Below are positions 17,540 through 26,157 of a stretch of 64,000 bases of DNA, in pieces. The DNA is from Paenibacillus aestuarii (GTDB lineage Bacteria > Bacillota > Bacilli > Paenibacillales > NBRC-103111), in assembly GCF_027789125.1 (NCBI RefSeq), contig NZ_JAQFVF010000027.1, positions 62,001 through 126,000 of the forward strand. Direction: 5' to 3'. Made by a program: the position numbers and the translations under genes. The notes beneath the pieces were generated by a model that was not told where the DNA came from, did no database searches, and worked only from the letters and a program-made list of their open reading frames with translations. The first letter of the stretch is position 1, and each line of letters starts with the position of its first letter.

Positions 17540-17890
17540 TCATTGATTGATGATCTCTTTTAATTCTTTGCTGTCATGCGGCTCCTTCGCTTCCTTGATC
17601 TCCTTCATTTCCTTCATTTCAAGCACTTGCGATTCTTCGGAAAAATAATTGCTTAAGTACATTTTGCGCAAGTTGAAGTAGACATTCGTACTGCGAATAT
17701 GGCTCATGATTCTGCAAATGACTTTCATATGTTTCGCATCTTCAATTCCAGACGCGATGCTATAGACTGTGTTATAGCTGCCGATGGCTTGATCTCGTGT
17801 GATAAGTCCGCTTTCCAAATCCCTCAAAATTCTTTCAGTTTCCTGGCTGATGAACCAGATCGCATGAGCTTTAATATTTTTTTCAATCAA
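17540..17890 (-). CDS. Hypothetical protein, 116 aa
   Basis: A 116-residue soluble, largely helical protein that I do not recognise. The start is taken as TTG at 17890 because GGGAGGAGA lies just upstream; a TTG at 17908 would place the ribosome binding site inside the gene. The C-terminal third is very charged and repetitive (MKEMKEIKEAKEPHDSKELKE), likely a coiled or disordered tail. The N-terminal part has paired aromatic and basic residues (AHAIWFISQETERIL). The stop codon abuts a large inverted repeat. Confidence 0.65.
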   Translation of the reverse strand: MIEKNIKAHAIWFISQETERILRDLESGLITRDQAIGSYNTVYSIASGIEDAKHMKVICRIMSHIRSTNVYFNLRKMYLSNYFSEESQVLEMKEMKEIKEAKEPHDSKELKEIINQ

Positions 17891-18016
17891 TACACTCTCT
17901 CCTCCCAATGTATGTAATCTTAGTGTAAAACTTCTGGGCTATAAAATCTGTCGAAGTGGCGTAGAAAATATTTATGCTTTATTGATGATACAAGTGGAAC
18001 CTTGTCTATTTGTATA

Positions 18017-18044
18017 TAAAAAAGCTAATCCGCTTGGATTAGCT
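18017..18044 (-). terminator. Intrinsic terminator of the beta-propeller gene
   Basis: AGCTAATCC and GGATTAGCT form a perfect 9-bp stem with loop GCTT; the minus strand continues with a run of U. Confidence 0.9.
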
Positions 18045-18138
18045 GTTGGGGGGCGGCGCAGAGCGAATGGCGGGAACAACAGTTCCGCTATCATCCGCCA
18101 CCATTGCACCGCGGGACAAAAGCCGCGCCTTTGCCCCC

Positions 18139-19383
18139 TCACTTATAAAACTGCAGCACACTGCTCCAGTTCCACTGTTCGTAGTAGCTGTCGCCCAGAT
18201 CGAGCCGCTCGATCCAAACAGCAGGCTCAAGCCCCTGCGCGTTCGCGACGACTACGCTCGCCGTGCGGCGATCCGACTGCACCCAAGCGAGCTGCTGGAA
18301 GGGCAGCGAAACCGGTGCGAACTGGCCGTAGCCCGCAGGCGGCGGTATGATCCGCCGCAGCGGCAGCCATGCGCTCAGCTTCACATTGACCAGGCTCGGC
18401 AGCGGTCGCGCTGTGATATCGCTGGTCCACTCGGCTTCCTGCGCCCGGCTCGCGACGATGTTCCGCATCCGGTGCCAAGTGAAGCCCAGCTCCACATAGC
18501 CTGACGGCGTATACGTTTTGGCCGCTGCTTGCGGATTGTCCAGCACCTTCAAATGCTTATTCGTCGTTCCCTCCCGACCAACCCCTTCGATATAGGCCAG
18601 GCTGTCGCCTTCAGGTGCCCACTCCAAATATCGATCATTGTTAACCATCTGATCAATCGGTTTGAACACAAGCCCGTCGCTGGACAGAAGGCAGAGCGTA
18701 TTGCCATCGGCCGATAAGGAGGCTGTGGGGGTCGCCAGGAAGGCAATCCACCGCCCGGTGGCCGACCATTTGAACGTGCTCGTGCCCACGGCAAAAAAGC
18801 TGTCCGAAGGCTTGGGCAGCACGTATAGCAGCTGCGGCTCAGCATTCGCTTCTGGCGAAATATACAACAGCCGCACCGGCGTCCAGCCGTCTGCAGTTGA
18901 CTGTGCCGCTTCCGAGGCCAGGAATCCTCGGCCATCCGGCTGCCAGGCATAATTGCTGATGTTCTCCGCGATGCGGCGCACCGACGCCGGCTGATCGGGC
19001 TGGACGACGAAGAGCTGCTGCGACTTGACAAAAGCAAGGCAATTACGGTTCGGAGCCCAATAAAAGTTAGGATCCGCCTCCGAGCTCATGAGGTGAGCCT
19101 GTCCGCTCTGTGTGTCCCACGCCCACAGCTCTGGCTTGCTCTCACCCTTCCAATAGGCGATCCATCTGCCGTCGTACGACCACTTCGGATACCGGACTGA
19201 GCCCACTCGGGTGAGCTGCTTCTCGTTGCTTTCGGATTTGCTCCATAAATCTCCATTCCGCACAAAAGCTGCTTTCAGCAGGCTCTCCGGCTTAGCCGCC
19301 TGAAGCGGTTCGGCGTCAGCACCTAGCAGCAAACTTATGATAAGCAAACAAAAGAAACGTTTGTGAAATATATGTGCACGCAT
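18139..19383 (-). CDS. Exported TolB-like beta-propeller protein
   Basis: A 414-residue protein with a signal peptide (hydrophobic residues 10-21). It then shows repeated propeller blade signatures of the WD40-like/TolB type: PKWSYDGRWIAYW, FYWAPNRNCLAFV, YAWQPDGRGFLAS, FKWSATGRWIAFL and LEWAPEGDSLAYI. No peptidase catalytic domain follows, so it is a propeller-only protein, probably outside the cell or wall-attached. The function is unknown; such proteins often bind peptides or act as scaffolds. RBS AAAGGAGCGG precedes the ATG. A perfect palindrome lies about 30 bases upstream of the gene. Confidence 0.82.
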   Translation of the reverse strand: MRAHIFHKRFFCLLIISLLLGADAEPLQAAKPESLLKAAFVRNGDLWSKSESNEKQLTRVGSVRYPKWSYDGRWIAYWKGESKPELWAWDTQSGQAHLMSSEADPNFYWAPNRNCLAFVKSQQLFVVQPDQPASVRRIAENISNYAWQPDGRGFLASEAAQSTADGWTPVRLLYISPEANAEPQLLYVLPKPSDSFFAVGTSTFKWSATGRWIAFLATPTASLSADGNTLCLLSSDGLVFKPIDQMVNNDRYLEWAPEGDSLAYIEGVGREGTTNKHLKVLDNPQAAAKTYTPSGYVELGFTWHRMRNIVASRAQEAEWTSDITARPLPSLVNVKLSAWLPLRRIIPPPAGYGQFAPVSLPFQQLAWVQSDRRTASVVVANAQGLEPAVWIERLDLGDSYYEQWNWSSVLQFYK

Positions 19384-19413
19384 TCAGCCGCTCCTTTCAT
19401 CATCACTTCATGC

Positions 19414-19430
19414 AAGCACTGCAAGTGCTT
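19414..19430. promoter_or_regulatory. Perfect palindrome upstream of the beta-propeller gene, possible operator
   Basis: AAGCACT-GCA-AGTGCTT is a perfect 7+3+7 inverted repeat. The overlapping TGCAAGTGCTTACA (19420-19433) also resembles a weak cre site (12 of 14 positions). Confidence 0.35.
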
Positions 19431-19433
19431 ACA

Positions 19434-19809
19434 TACTCATCATTTATACTATTTCCCATTTGAAGAGAAACATGCTGCCGAGGCAGATTCAGTGCTATAC
19501 TGGACATAGGTAGGGAAAAAATGTAAAAGGGGTGAATAGGATGAGCGAACCGAAAAACGAGCATCGGCAACTGGCTGCGGACCCCTTATCAAGAAATTGA
19601 AAGCATTAGCAGGAATTAATATACATATTGATGAATAAAAATATAGCGGTGCAAGCGATTCCTTCACATCCCCCTTTTAGCAAGACAAGCCGTTTAAATT
19701 TTTTCGCTCACAAGTACGAATAGTTTTTTGAAAATACAGATAAAAATTTATTGACGAGTTTATTTGGTCATAATAGAATATTTCAAACCGTCTAAAAGGA
19801 AGTGTAGCC
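19434..19809. other. AT-rich non-coding gap before the FtsH-like gene
   Basis: The gap holds one tiny open frame, 19541-19600 (19 residues, begins MSEPKNEHRQ), with a good ribosome binding site AAAAGGGGTG. A one-base shift would extend it to about 32 residues ending GINIHIDE, so it may be a broken small gene. Nothing else is recognised apart from an AT-rich promoter-like stretch before 19810. Confidence 0.3.
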
Positions 19810-21552
19810 ATGAGAAGATATCGGTGGATTAAGTGGCGTAAGTTTCTTCTGTGGCTCGTAGCCCTCGTCATCATCGGCGTGCTGTTATGGGTTGGAGGGC
19901 CGTCATCATGGAATGTTGCGTTAAGTATTCTCAGCCTTTTGTTCCAGTTGCTCTTTGCGGTCTTATTTATGATTATTCAATTCGTTGCCTTGTTCTGGTT
20001 TCTTGCCCGAGGCCGAACGTACTGGATTTTACCCGGCGAGACCGGCGCCACATGGGATGATTACAGAGGTAATCCGGAAATCGTGGAAAATGCGAAACGG
20101 ATCGTAACCCTGCTCAAAGGCGTCAAGGAGTTTAAAGAAATGGGGGGCGAAGCCATTCGGGGCTTCCTGCTCTGCGGACCTCCAGGTACGGGGAAATCGT
20201 ATTTGGCTCAAGTCATTGCCAATGAAGCGCAGGTCCCATTTGCTTACGCTTCGGCGCCGAGTTTCCAAAATATGTTTTTTGGCGTTGGCAACCTCAAGGT
20301 CATGAATTTATATAAGAAAGCGCGCAAGCTTGCCAAAATTTACGGCGCCTGCATCATCTTCATTGATGAGATCGATGCGATCGGCATGAAGCGGCAAGGC
20401 GGCGGTGGCGGCATGATGTTCGGCATGGGCGGCGGCTCCGGCCTGCTCAACGAGCTGCTGCTGCAGATGGACCCGCCGAACCTCGACGCCAACTGGTTCG
20501 CCCGCATGCTGCGCGGTCTGGGCTTGCGCCGCAAAAAGGCCGAGCGCCCTGCGGTGCTGACCGTAGCGGCGACCAACCTGCCGGATGTGCTCGATCCTGC
20601 GCTGCTTCGTCCAGGACGCTTCGACCGCCAGCTATGGGTGGACGCGCCGGATTATGACGGCCGGATCGATATATTCCAATATTATTTGCGCAAAGTGAAG
20701 CACGACGAGACGCTGACCCCGGAACGGGCGGCCCTCGATACGATCGGCTACAGCCCGGCGCAGATCAAGCACATCGTCAACGAAGCGGTCGTCATGGCTC
20801 ATCAGCGTGGCGCGCAGCTTGCCGGGTACGAAGATTTCCGGGCAGCGATGGAAACCTACGAATGGGGACTCAAGCAGCCGCTGCGTTCGATGCGGGACGA
20901 CGAGAAGCGCAATGTCGCTTATCACGAAGCAGGTCATGCTGTCGCGCAGTTTCTGCTCAAGCCGCTTGATCGCGTGTGGAAAGTAACGATTATCCGCCGT
21001 GGAGGCGCGTTGGGTCTCGCAGCGACCAAGCCGATGCAAGAGCGTTACAACCACAGCGACAGCGAGATGCTGGCGGAAATTCAGGTTTGTTTGGCTGCGC
21101 GCGCGGTGGAGGAAGAGTTTTTGGGTAAAAAGCTTAATGGCGTTACCTCCGACTTGCAGCAGGCGACCGAGATTGCCGGCGCGTACCTGGGTATGGTCGG
21201 AATGGGTGATGAGCTGTTTAGCTGGCTGTCCTTCGGCACGCGCGCCGAAGCGCTCAAAGCGCTCCGGCCCAAGATTAACGAGCTGCTGAAAGAGCAGATG
21301 GCCCGGGTCAAAGTGCTCGTGTGCGAGCATGCGGACTTCGTGCATGCCATTGCCGCAGAGCTGCTGCTCCAAGGCGACTTGACGGGTGAAGAGATCGAGC
21401 AGATTTACGTGCGTCTATACGGTCAGAACCGACCCGTCGAGCTGGTGAACATGGTTGGCGCCGCACCTGCGCCAGCCGCCGACAAATCATCCGCACAGAC
21501 GCCGGATGACGATGACGACGATGATCTGTTGCCGACGCCAACAGAAGAATAA
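19810..21552 (+). CDS. Divergent FtsH-like membrane AAA metalloprotease
   Basis: A 580-residue protein. Two membrane helices (about 13-31 and 37-66) are nearly adjacent, leaving almost no extracytoplasmic domain, unlike classical FtsH. The AAA module has Walker A GPPGTGKS (K129), pore motif FGVG, Walker B IIFIDEIDAIG and arginine fingers in LRPGRFDRQ. A Gly/Met-rich insertion (GGGGGMMFGMGGGSG) and an extra segment of about 20 residues follow Walker B. The protease domain has HEAGH (H372, E373, H376) and a probable third zinc ligand D448. The C-terminus is a run of Asp (TPDDDDDDD). Probably a second FtsH-type quality-control protease rather than housekeeping FtsH. Confidence 0.85.
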   Translation: MRRYRWIKWRKFLLWLVALVIIGVLLWVGGPSSWNVALSILSLLFQLLFAVLFMIIQFVALFWFLARGRTYWILPGETGATWDDYRGNPEIVENAKRIVTLLKGVKEFKEMGGEAIRGFLLCGPPGTGKSYLAQVIANEAQVPFAYASAPSFQNMFFGVGNLKVMNLYKKARKLAKIYGACIIFIDEIDAIGMKRQGGGGGMMFGMGGGSGLLNELLLQMDPPNLDANWFARMLRGLGLRRKKAERPAVLTVAATNLPDVLDPALLRPGRFDRQLWVDAPDYDGRIDIFQYYLRKVKHDETLTPERAALDTIGYSPAQIKHIVNEAVVMAHQRGAQLAGYEDFRAAMETYEWGLKQPLRSMRDDEKRNVAYHEAGHAVAQFLLKPLDRVWKVTIIRRGGALGLAATKPMQERYNHSDSEMLAEIQVCLAARAVEEEFLGKKLNGVTSDLQQATEIAGAYLGMVGMGDELFSWLSFGTRAEALKALRPKINELLKEQMARVKVLVCEHADFVHAIAAELLLQGDLTGEEIEQIYVRLYGQNRPVELVNMVGAAPAPAADKSSAQTPDDDDDDDLLPTPTEE

Positions 21553-21555
21553 GCG

Positions 21556-21586
21556 AAGAGCAGGCCGCAGCGGCCTGCTCTTGTTG
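21556..21586 (+). terminator. Terminator of the FtsH-like gene
   Basis: AAGAGCAGGCCG and CGGCCTGCTCTT form a perfect 12-bp stem; the U-tract is short and broken (TTGTTG). Confidence 0.7.
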
Positions 21587-21643
21587 CATATCCGTATAAC
21601 GCGAATGCGATACTAGGTGAAAAAGCGAAGGGAGGCATGTGCT

Positions 21644-21877
21644 TTGTCCAATGCTCCGAACGATCACGAGCCGCAGATCAGCGATCTGCCGGCTGGTTTG
21701 GCGAAACCGGCGCTGCGGGCGCTGGCCGGGGCCGGTTATTTGCGGCTGGAGCAGTTCAGCCGGCTCACCGAAGCCGAGGTGCTGAAGCTGCACGGCATGG
21801 GGCCCAAAGCGCTGGAGCTCATTCGGCGCTCGCTTGCGGAGAGGGGCTTATCTTTCGCTGCATCCGAGCGCACTTAA
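21644..21877 (+). CDS. Small helix-hairpin-helix protein
   Basis: A 77-residue protein resembling the C-terminal domain of the RNA polymerase alpha subunit. It carries a helix-hairpin-helix pair: PALRALAGAGYLRLEQF and LTEAEVLKLHGMGPKALELI. Such domains bind DNA without strong sequence preference. The start is TTG at 21644, because AAGGGAGG ends eight bases upstream; a GTG at 21617 would put that ribosome binding site inside the gene. It follows the FtsH-like gene after a terminator, so it is probably transcribed separately. Confidence 0.75.
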   Translation: MSNAPNDHEPQISDLPAGLAKPALRALAGAGYLRLEQFSRLTEAEVLKLHGMGPKALELIRRSLAERGLSFAASERT

Positions 21878-21952
21878 GTCTATAGAATAGTTACATACCC
21901 TGTAATAGTCGCTCTCCCCCGCACATACAATCATGATGAGGAGGGAGCGCCT

Positions 21953-22303
21953 ATGGAATGGTATGTGAAAGCATGGAAGAATTACGCGGTGTTTCAAGGT
22001 AGAGCAAGACGGAAGGAATACTGGATGTTCTTTTTGTTCAACCTCATTATCTCCATCGTGCTGTCGATTGTGGAATCCCTGATTGGTCTGAATTCTGTGC
22101 TGACCGGGCTGTATTCGCTGGCAGTACTGCTGCCGTCTCTCGGTATAGGCGTCCGCAGGCTGCATGATTCGGGAAGGAGCGGATGGTGGCTGCTGATCAG
22201 CCTCATACCGTTGATTGGAACAATCATTCTGATCGTCTTCCTGTGCCAAGATAGCGAGCCGAACGACAATCAATACGGCGCCAACCCGAAAGCATTTGCT
22301 TGA
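21953..22303 (+). CDS. DUF805 family membrane protein
   Basis: A 116-residue protein with the DUF805 pattern: an N-terminal FQGRARRKEYWMFFLFN motif, four membrane helices and the conserved GIGVRRLHDSGRSGWW in the middle. The family is widespread and has no established function. RBS GAGGAGGGAG precedes the ATG, and a terminator follows within 35 bases. Confidence 0.9.
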   Translation: MEWYVKAWKNYAVFQGRARRKEYWMFFLFNLIISIVLSIVESLIGLNSVLTGLYSLAVLLPSLGIGVRRLHDSGRSGWWLLISLIPLIGTIILIVFLCQDSEPNDNQYGANPKAFA

Positions 22304-22334
22304 TTTGCCCAAGTGCGAGATTTGTTTCACTTCG

Positions 22335-22370
22335 CCCTGTAGAGCCCGCAATGGGTTTTACAGGGTTTTT
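22335..22370 (+). terminator. Intrinsic terminator of the DUF805 gene
   Basis: CCCTGTAGAGCCC pairs with GGGTTTTACAGGG (G-U pairs inside) and is followed by TTTTT. Confidence 0.9.
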
Positions 22371-22418
22371 CTTTGGCTGTACGGCTGCGTGCAGGTATCC
22401 TCCCCCTCCGTCGCAAAC

Positions 22419-22457
22419 AAAAAAGAGCGCAAGCCGCCTCAGTCGGCCTGCACTCTT
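22419..22457 (-). terminator. Intrinsic terminator of the 53-aa gene
   Basis: A 12- to 13-bp stem on the minus strand (AGAGTGCAGGCCG with CGGCTTGCGCTCT) is followed by six U. Confidence 0.85.
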
Positions 22458-22476
22458 TCCTTCGTCTCTCCAATTC

Positions 22477-22638
22477 CTACGAGCGATGTTCGACGAGATC
22501 GATGGCGCCAAGAATAACGTGGGCCAACCCGAAACCGAGAACACCCGTAGCAGCAAGCTTGTACTTGCTTTTAAGCAGTGAAGCAGCTGAAGCCGTAACT
22601 ACAGTTCCAAGAACAGCAGGTATCAAACCTTCGCGCAT
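22477..22638 (-). CDS. Small hydrophobic protein, 53 aa
   Basis: A 53-residue protein (begins MREGLIPAVLGTVV, ends AIDLVEHRS) with AAAAGGAGTG before its ATG and a terminator just beyond its stop codon, which supports a real gene. It is Ala/Gly/Leu-rich with two short membrane-like stretches separated by LLKSKYKL. I do not recognise it; small membrane proteins of this kind are common in Paenibacillus. It lies between DUF805 and a divergent efflux gene. Confidence 0.65.
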   Translation of the reverse strand: MREGLIPAVLGTVVTASAASLLKSKYKLAATGVLGFGLAHVILGAIDLVEHRS

Positions 22639-22825
22639 ATGGATTCACTCCTTTTCGTTAATTGGAAAGACAAGGTATATTGTGAGGTTAAGCAGCAGTA
22701 AATATGCATGGCAATCTACGTCTAGAGACGGAGCAGTTTTCGAACCCACGGCTGATGATCGGAAGGTCTTGACGTCTTATACTGGTAACAAGAGGAAACA
22801 GATATTGAGAAATTGAGGTGTATTT

Positions 22826-24343
22826 GTGGAAAAGTATCAAAACAAAAAATCGCTGATCCTGATCGGTCTGCTGCTCGGACTCATCTTCTCGGAGCTGGAT
22901 CAAACCGTCGTATCAACGGCTTTGCCGACCATCATTCGCGATCTTCACGGTTTATCGCTCTATGGCTGGGTCGCGGGTATTTACATGCTGTCCATTACGA
23001 TGTTCATGCCGATTTTCGGCAAACTTGCCGATATTTTCGGGCGGAAAAAAGTGTATCTCAGCTGTGTCGCGTTCTTCATGCTAGGCTCCATCATCTGCGG
23101 GCTTGCTGAATCTATGACGGTGCTGCTCATCGGTCGCGGCATTCAAGGGATTGGCGCCGGGGGATTAATGCCGCTGGGCATGATTATTATCGGCGACACG
23201 TTTCCCCTGGAGCAGCGGGCTAAAGTGCAGAGCATGATCGGTCCTTTATTAATTTTGCCGCAGCTGGTCGGTCCGACGGTTGGCGGATATTTCGTCAGTC
23301 ATGTGAGTTGGCACTGGATTTTCCTGATTAATATTCCGATCGGTTTGATTTCGGCTTTCATCGTTGCCAAAGGTTTGCGTGAATCCTCTAGTACGGAGAA
23401 GAAGCCGATTGACTGGTTAGGGGCGATCATGCTGGTTCTTGCGATGACGTCGCTGCTGATGGCTCCCGTATTGATCGATGTTCGAGGCTATGCGTGGTCG
23501 TCACCGGCGGTGATCGGGCTGCTGGCTGCGGCCCTGCTCTTTATTGTGCTGTTCGTGCGTGTCGAGTCCAAAGCGCTCGAGCCGATTATTCCGCTGGTGC
23601 TCTTCAAGAACCGCTCGGTCGTTGTCTTATCCTGCATTGTGTTCCTGACGATGCTTGGCATTATGGGCGGCATGTCCGGCTTGCCGTTCTTTGCGCAGAA
23701 CGTGATGGGCATGACGCCAACAGCTTCCGGCTATATGACACTAGCCTTCATGGCGGGGGCGATACCGGCCAGCATGGTTTGCGGTAATTTGATTACGAAG
23801 ATCCCTTACAAGTATTTGTTTATCGTATCATTTATTTTCCCGATCATTAGCTATGTGCTGCTTTCCCGCGTACAGGTAGAGACGACGGTGCTCTATATGG
23901 TTGTGGCCTTTGTCATCATGGGGCTCGGGATCGGTGTGCTGTTCGGAGGCGATAACTTAATCGTGCAGGAATCCGTTGATCAGGAGCATATGGGGGTCGG
24001 CGTGGCGACCGTTCAATTGTTCCAGTCCATCGGTGCTACGCTCGGATTCAGCATTTTCGGCAGTTTGCTGGCCAAAAATATTACGACCGGAATCGGGCAA
24101 TTGTCCGCCGAGTTCCCGCCAGGCACCGAGCAGGCGATTATGAATGGAGGCATCCCCGCGGGGCTGTCGGCTGATCTGCTGCTGCAGATCAAGAGCGTAT
24201 TTGCTGTAGCGTTCCAGCATATGTTTGCAATCGGGATCGGCTTCGCTGTCGTCGCGTTTATCTTCTGCTGGTTCATGAGGCGTGAGGTGCTGGCGCAGAA
24301 GGAAGCAGCGGAGGCAGCCAAGGCTGCGGTGCAATCGCATTAA
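22826..24343 (+). CDS. Drug-efflux MFS transporter (DHA2 / EmrB-QacA type)
   Basis: A 505-residue protein with about 14 membrane helices. It shows the DHA2 signatures: the first-helix motif ELDQTVVSTALPTI, motif A GKLADIFGRKK, and motif C GPTVGGYF with a WHWIFLINIPIG loop. Expected role: proton-driven export of drugs or other amphipathic compounds. The start is GTG at 22826, preceded by GAGGTG. It is a single gene ended by a terminator; no regulator is adjacent. Confidence 0.92.
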   Translation: MEKYQNKKSLILIGLLLGLIFSELDQTVVSTALPTIIRDLHGLSLYGWVAGIYMLSITMFMPIFGKLADIFGRKKVYLSCVAFFMLGSIICGLAESMTVLLIGRGIQGIGAGGLMPLGMIIIGDTFPLEQRAKVQSMIGPLLILPQLVGPTVGGYFVSHVSWHWIFLINIPIGLISAFIVAKGLRESSSTEKKPIDWLGAIMLVLAMTSLLMAPVLIDVRGYAWSSPAVIGLLAAALLFIVLFVRVESKALEPIIPLVLFKNRSVVVLSCIVFLTMLGIMGGMSGLPFFAQNVMGMTPTASGYMTLAFMAGAIPASMVCGNLITKIPYKYLFIVSFIFPIISYVLLSRVQVETTVLYMVVAFVIMGLGIGVLFGGDNLIVQESVDQEHMGVGVATVQLFQSIGATLGFSIFGSLLAKNITTGIGQLSAEFPPGTEQAIMNGGIPAGLSADLLLQIKSVFAVAFQHMFAIGIGFAVVAFIFCWFMRREVLAQKEAAEAAKAAVQSH

Positions 24344-24360
24344 GACGTGATAAAAAAGAG

Positions 24361-24422
24361 AAGCCCCTGTGCGGAAGCGCGAGGTTATGTAATTTCGCCC
24401 CAGCCGCCTGCAGGGGCTTTTT
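24361..24422 (+). terminator. Intrinsic terminator of the MFS gene
   Basis: AAGCCCCTG pairs with CAGGGGCTT (with a further GCGG/CCGC pairing) and is followed by TTTTT. Confidence 0.85.
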
Positions 24423-24442
24423 GCTGAAATTGAAAATAACTG

Positions 24443-24484
24443 AATGATCGTTTATTATAAACTGAATTATTAAATGAACGTTTA
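24443..24484. promoter_or_regulatory. Direct repeat AATGA(T/A)CGTTTA, 30-bp period, before the SDR gene
   Basis: AATGATCGTTTA (24443-24454) and AATGAACGTTTA (24473-24484) differ at one base and are exactly 30 bases apart, about three helical turns. They sit 25-65 bases before the SDR start in AT-rich DNA. The pattern suggests a regulator site, possibly of TetR type. Confidence 0.4.
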
Positions 24485-24508
24485 GTTAAGAAGGGAGCAA
24501 GCAGCTTT

Positions 24509-25201
24509 ATGACGGCAAATCACAATCAGGATGCGAAGCCCACCATTCAAGCGATTATTACCGGTGCTACCGGTATGGTCGGAGAGGGCGTTTTGCACGA
24601 ATGCCTGAATCATCCAGATGTCACACAGGTATTGGTCGTTGGCCGCAAGCCCTGCGGTGTGTCGCATCCGAAATTAGAAGAAATCATCCATGCCGATTTT
24701 ATGGATCTGACGGCCATTGAGCACCGGCTTAGCGGGTATAACGCCTGTTATTTTTGCCTGGGCGTATCGTCAGTAGGCATGAACGAAGCGGCGTACAGCA
24801 AGCTCACGTACGATCTGACTTTGCATATGGCTCAGACGCTCGCCAGATTGAACCCGGAGCTGGTATTCTGCTACGTCTCTGGCAGCGGCACGGACAGCAC
24901 CGAGAAAGGGAAGAGCATGTGGGCCAGGGTCAAGGGCCGAACGGAAAACCGCCTGCTGCAGCTGCCTTTTCGAAAAGCCTACATGTTCCGCCCCGGTTAC
25001 ATGCATCCGACCAAAGGTCTCAAGAATACGCATCGCTATTATCGTGCCCTGACATGGATGTATCCAGGCTTGCGCGCCCTGTTTCCCAATCATCTCATTA
25101 AGCTTCAAGAGCTGGGGCTTGCGATGATTCATTCGGTTCATAAGGGGTACGACAAAAGGATACTAGAAAGCAGGGATATTTTGGAATTGGCGAGAAAGTA
25201 A
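24509..25201 (+). CDS. NAD(P)-binding SDR-fold oxidoreductase/epimerase-like protein
   Basis: A 230-residue Rossmann-fold protein. The nucleotide-binding loop is ITGATGMVGEGVL, followed by a DFMDL acidic turn and CFCLGVSSVGMNE. The classical SDR catalytic Tyr-x-x-x-Lys is not evident; MWARVKGRTEN occupies that area, so it belongs to the atypical SDR group (TIP30-like), and enzymatic activity is uncertain. RBS GGGAG lies about ten bases before the ATG. The acetyltransferase gene follows within 25 bases, suggesting cotranscription. Confidence 0.82.
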   Translation: MTANHNQDAKPTIQAIITGATGMVGEGVLHECLNHPDVTQVLVVGRKPCGVSHPKLEEIIHADFMDLTAIEHRLSGYNACYFCLGVSSVGMNEAAYSKLTYDLTLHMAQTLARLNPELVFCYVSGSGTDSTEKGKSMWARVKGRTENRLLQLPFRKAYMFRPGYMHPTKGLKNTHRYYRALTWMYPGLRALFPNHLIKLQELGLAMIHSVHKGYDKRILESRDILELARK

Positions 25202-25224
25202 GTAGTAAAAAGGGAAGGAAGGCG

Positions 25225-25740
25225 ATGAAGTTGAGTACGATCACGATTCGCTTCATGCAGGAGAATGATCCTGCGAAAGTCTCCGAAGCTTTTCTCGCGC
25301 AAGGTTGGAACAAGCCCGCCGAGCAATATGTCAGGTATGTCGAGGAGCAAAAGCTGGGGCGGCACGTAACGCTGGTTGCCGAGGCAGAGGGTGACTTTGC
25401 CGGTTATGTCAACATTATTTGGGAACCGGATTATCCGTTGTTCAAGGAGCAGGGGATTCCCGAAATCCAAGATTTCAACGTGCTGATCCGCTATCGCAGG
25501 CAAGGCATCGGCACGCTGCTTATGGACCGGGCGGAGGAACTCATCCGCCAGCGATCGGCACAAGCCGGGATTCGGGTCGGACTATTCAGCGACTATGGTC
25601 CCGCCCAGGCGATGTATGTCAAGCGCGGGTACATCCCGGATGGACGGGGGATTTATCAGAACGGCGAGTATATGAAGTATGGTCAGCAGGTCGTCGTCGA
25701 CGATGATCTCATTTTAGCGTTGGTGAAAACTTGGGCGTAG
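25225..25740 (+). CDS. GNAT family N-acetyltransferase
   Basis: A 171-residue acetyltransferase. The acetyl-CoA binding motif is visible as VLIRYRRQGIGTLLMDRAEE (R/Q-x-x-G-x-G/A pattern), and the later GLFSDYGPAQAMYVKRGY contains the usual Tyr. RBS GGAAGG precedes the ATG at 25225. The substrate is unknown. It is close behind the SDR gene and likely in the same transcript. Confidence 0.88.
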   Translation: MKLSTITIRFMQENDPAKVSEAFLAQGWNKPAEQYVRYVEEQKLGRHVTLVAEAEGDFAGYVNIIWEPDYPLFKEQGIPEIQDFNVLIRYRRQGIGTLLMDRAEELIRQRSAQAGIRVGLFSDYGPAQAMYVKRGYIPDGRGIYQNGEYMKYGQQVVVDDDLILALVKTWA

Positions 25741-25751
25741 CTGCGAGCGAG

Positions 25752-26075
25752 TCAATCATATTTATCTTCGTCTGCTCTGCTAATGCGCTCAACAATAAGC
25801 TCCGCTTCGGTTTCAAAGTTCAAATAAAGCGGCGCCGGAAGCTGATCGGCCATCTCTTTCACAGCGTCTAATTCCATGAACGCATCCAAAGTTTGCGGCG
25901 GATTATCCATGCTGTACACCCATTCGCGAAGCGCATCAATGAACGTATAAAAAGAGGCTTCAAAGCGGTTGGCCGTTTCCTCCGCCTGATCGCTGTCCAT
26001 ACTGCCAGAGCTGAACATTGCATTCCAATTATTCAAAGCGGTTTCCAAGGCATTCATAACCTTATCAAGCATCAT
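25752..26075 (-). CDS. Hypothetical acidic protein, 107 aa
   Basis: A 107-residue acidic, mostly helical protein (MMLDKVMNALETAL..., ending ISRADEDKYD). The start is at 26075 or the next codon 26072, both near GGGAGG; the ATG at 26141 lacks a ribosome binding site. No membrane segment or recognised domain. It could be a small four-helix protein, but I do not know its family. Confidence 0.65.
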   Translation of the reverse strand: MMLDKVMNALETALNNWNAMFSSGSMDSDQAEETANRFEASFYTFIDALREWVYSMDNPPQTLDAFMELDAVKEMADQLPAPLYLNFETEAELIVERISRADEDKYD

Positions 26076-26157
26076 AATTCCTCCCGGCAGCGGATCAAGT
26101 GATTCGTGTAATTTTACTTTTTTAATTATAACAGCTTGCAATGGTGATAAAAAGGAA

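Noticed and set aside
18046..18504. Plus-strand frame opposite the beta-propeller gene
   Set aside because: Antisense to repeated propeller blades; Arg/Pro/Ser-rich shadow.
19449..19667. A 72-codon minus-strand frame in the gap before the FtsH-like gene
   Set aside because: No ribosome binding site and no recognisable protein pattern.
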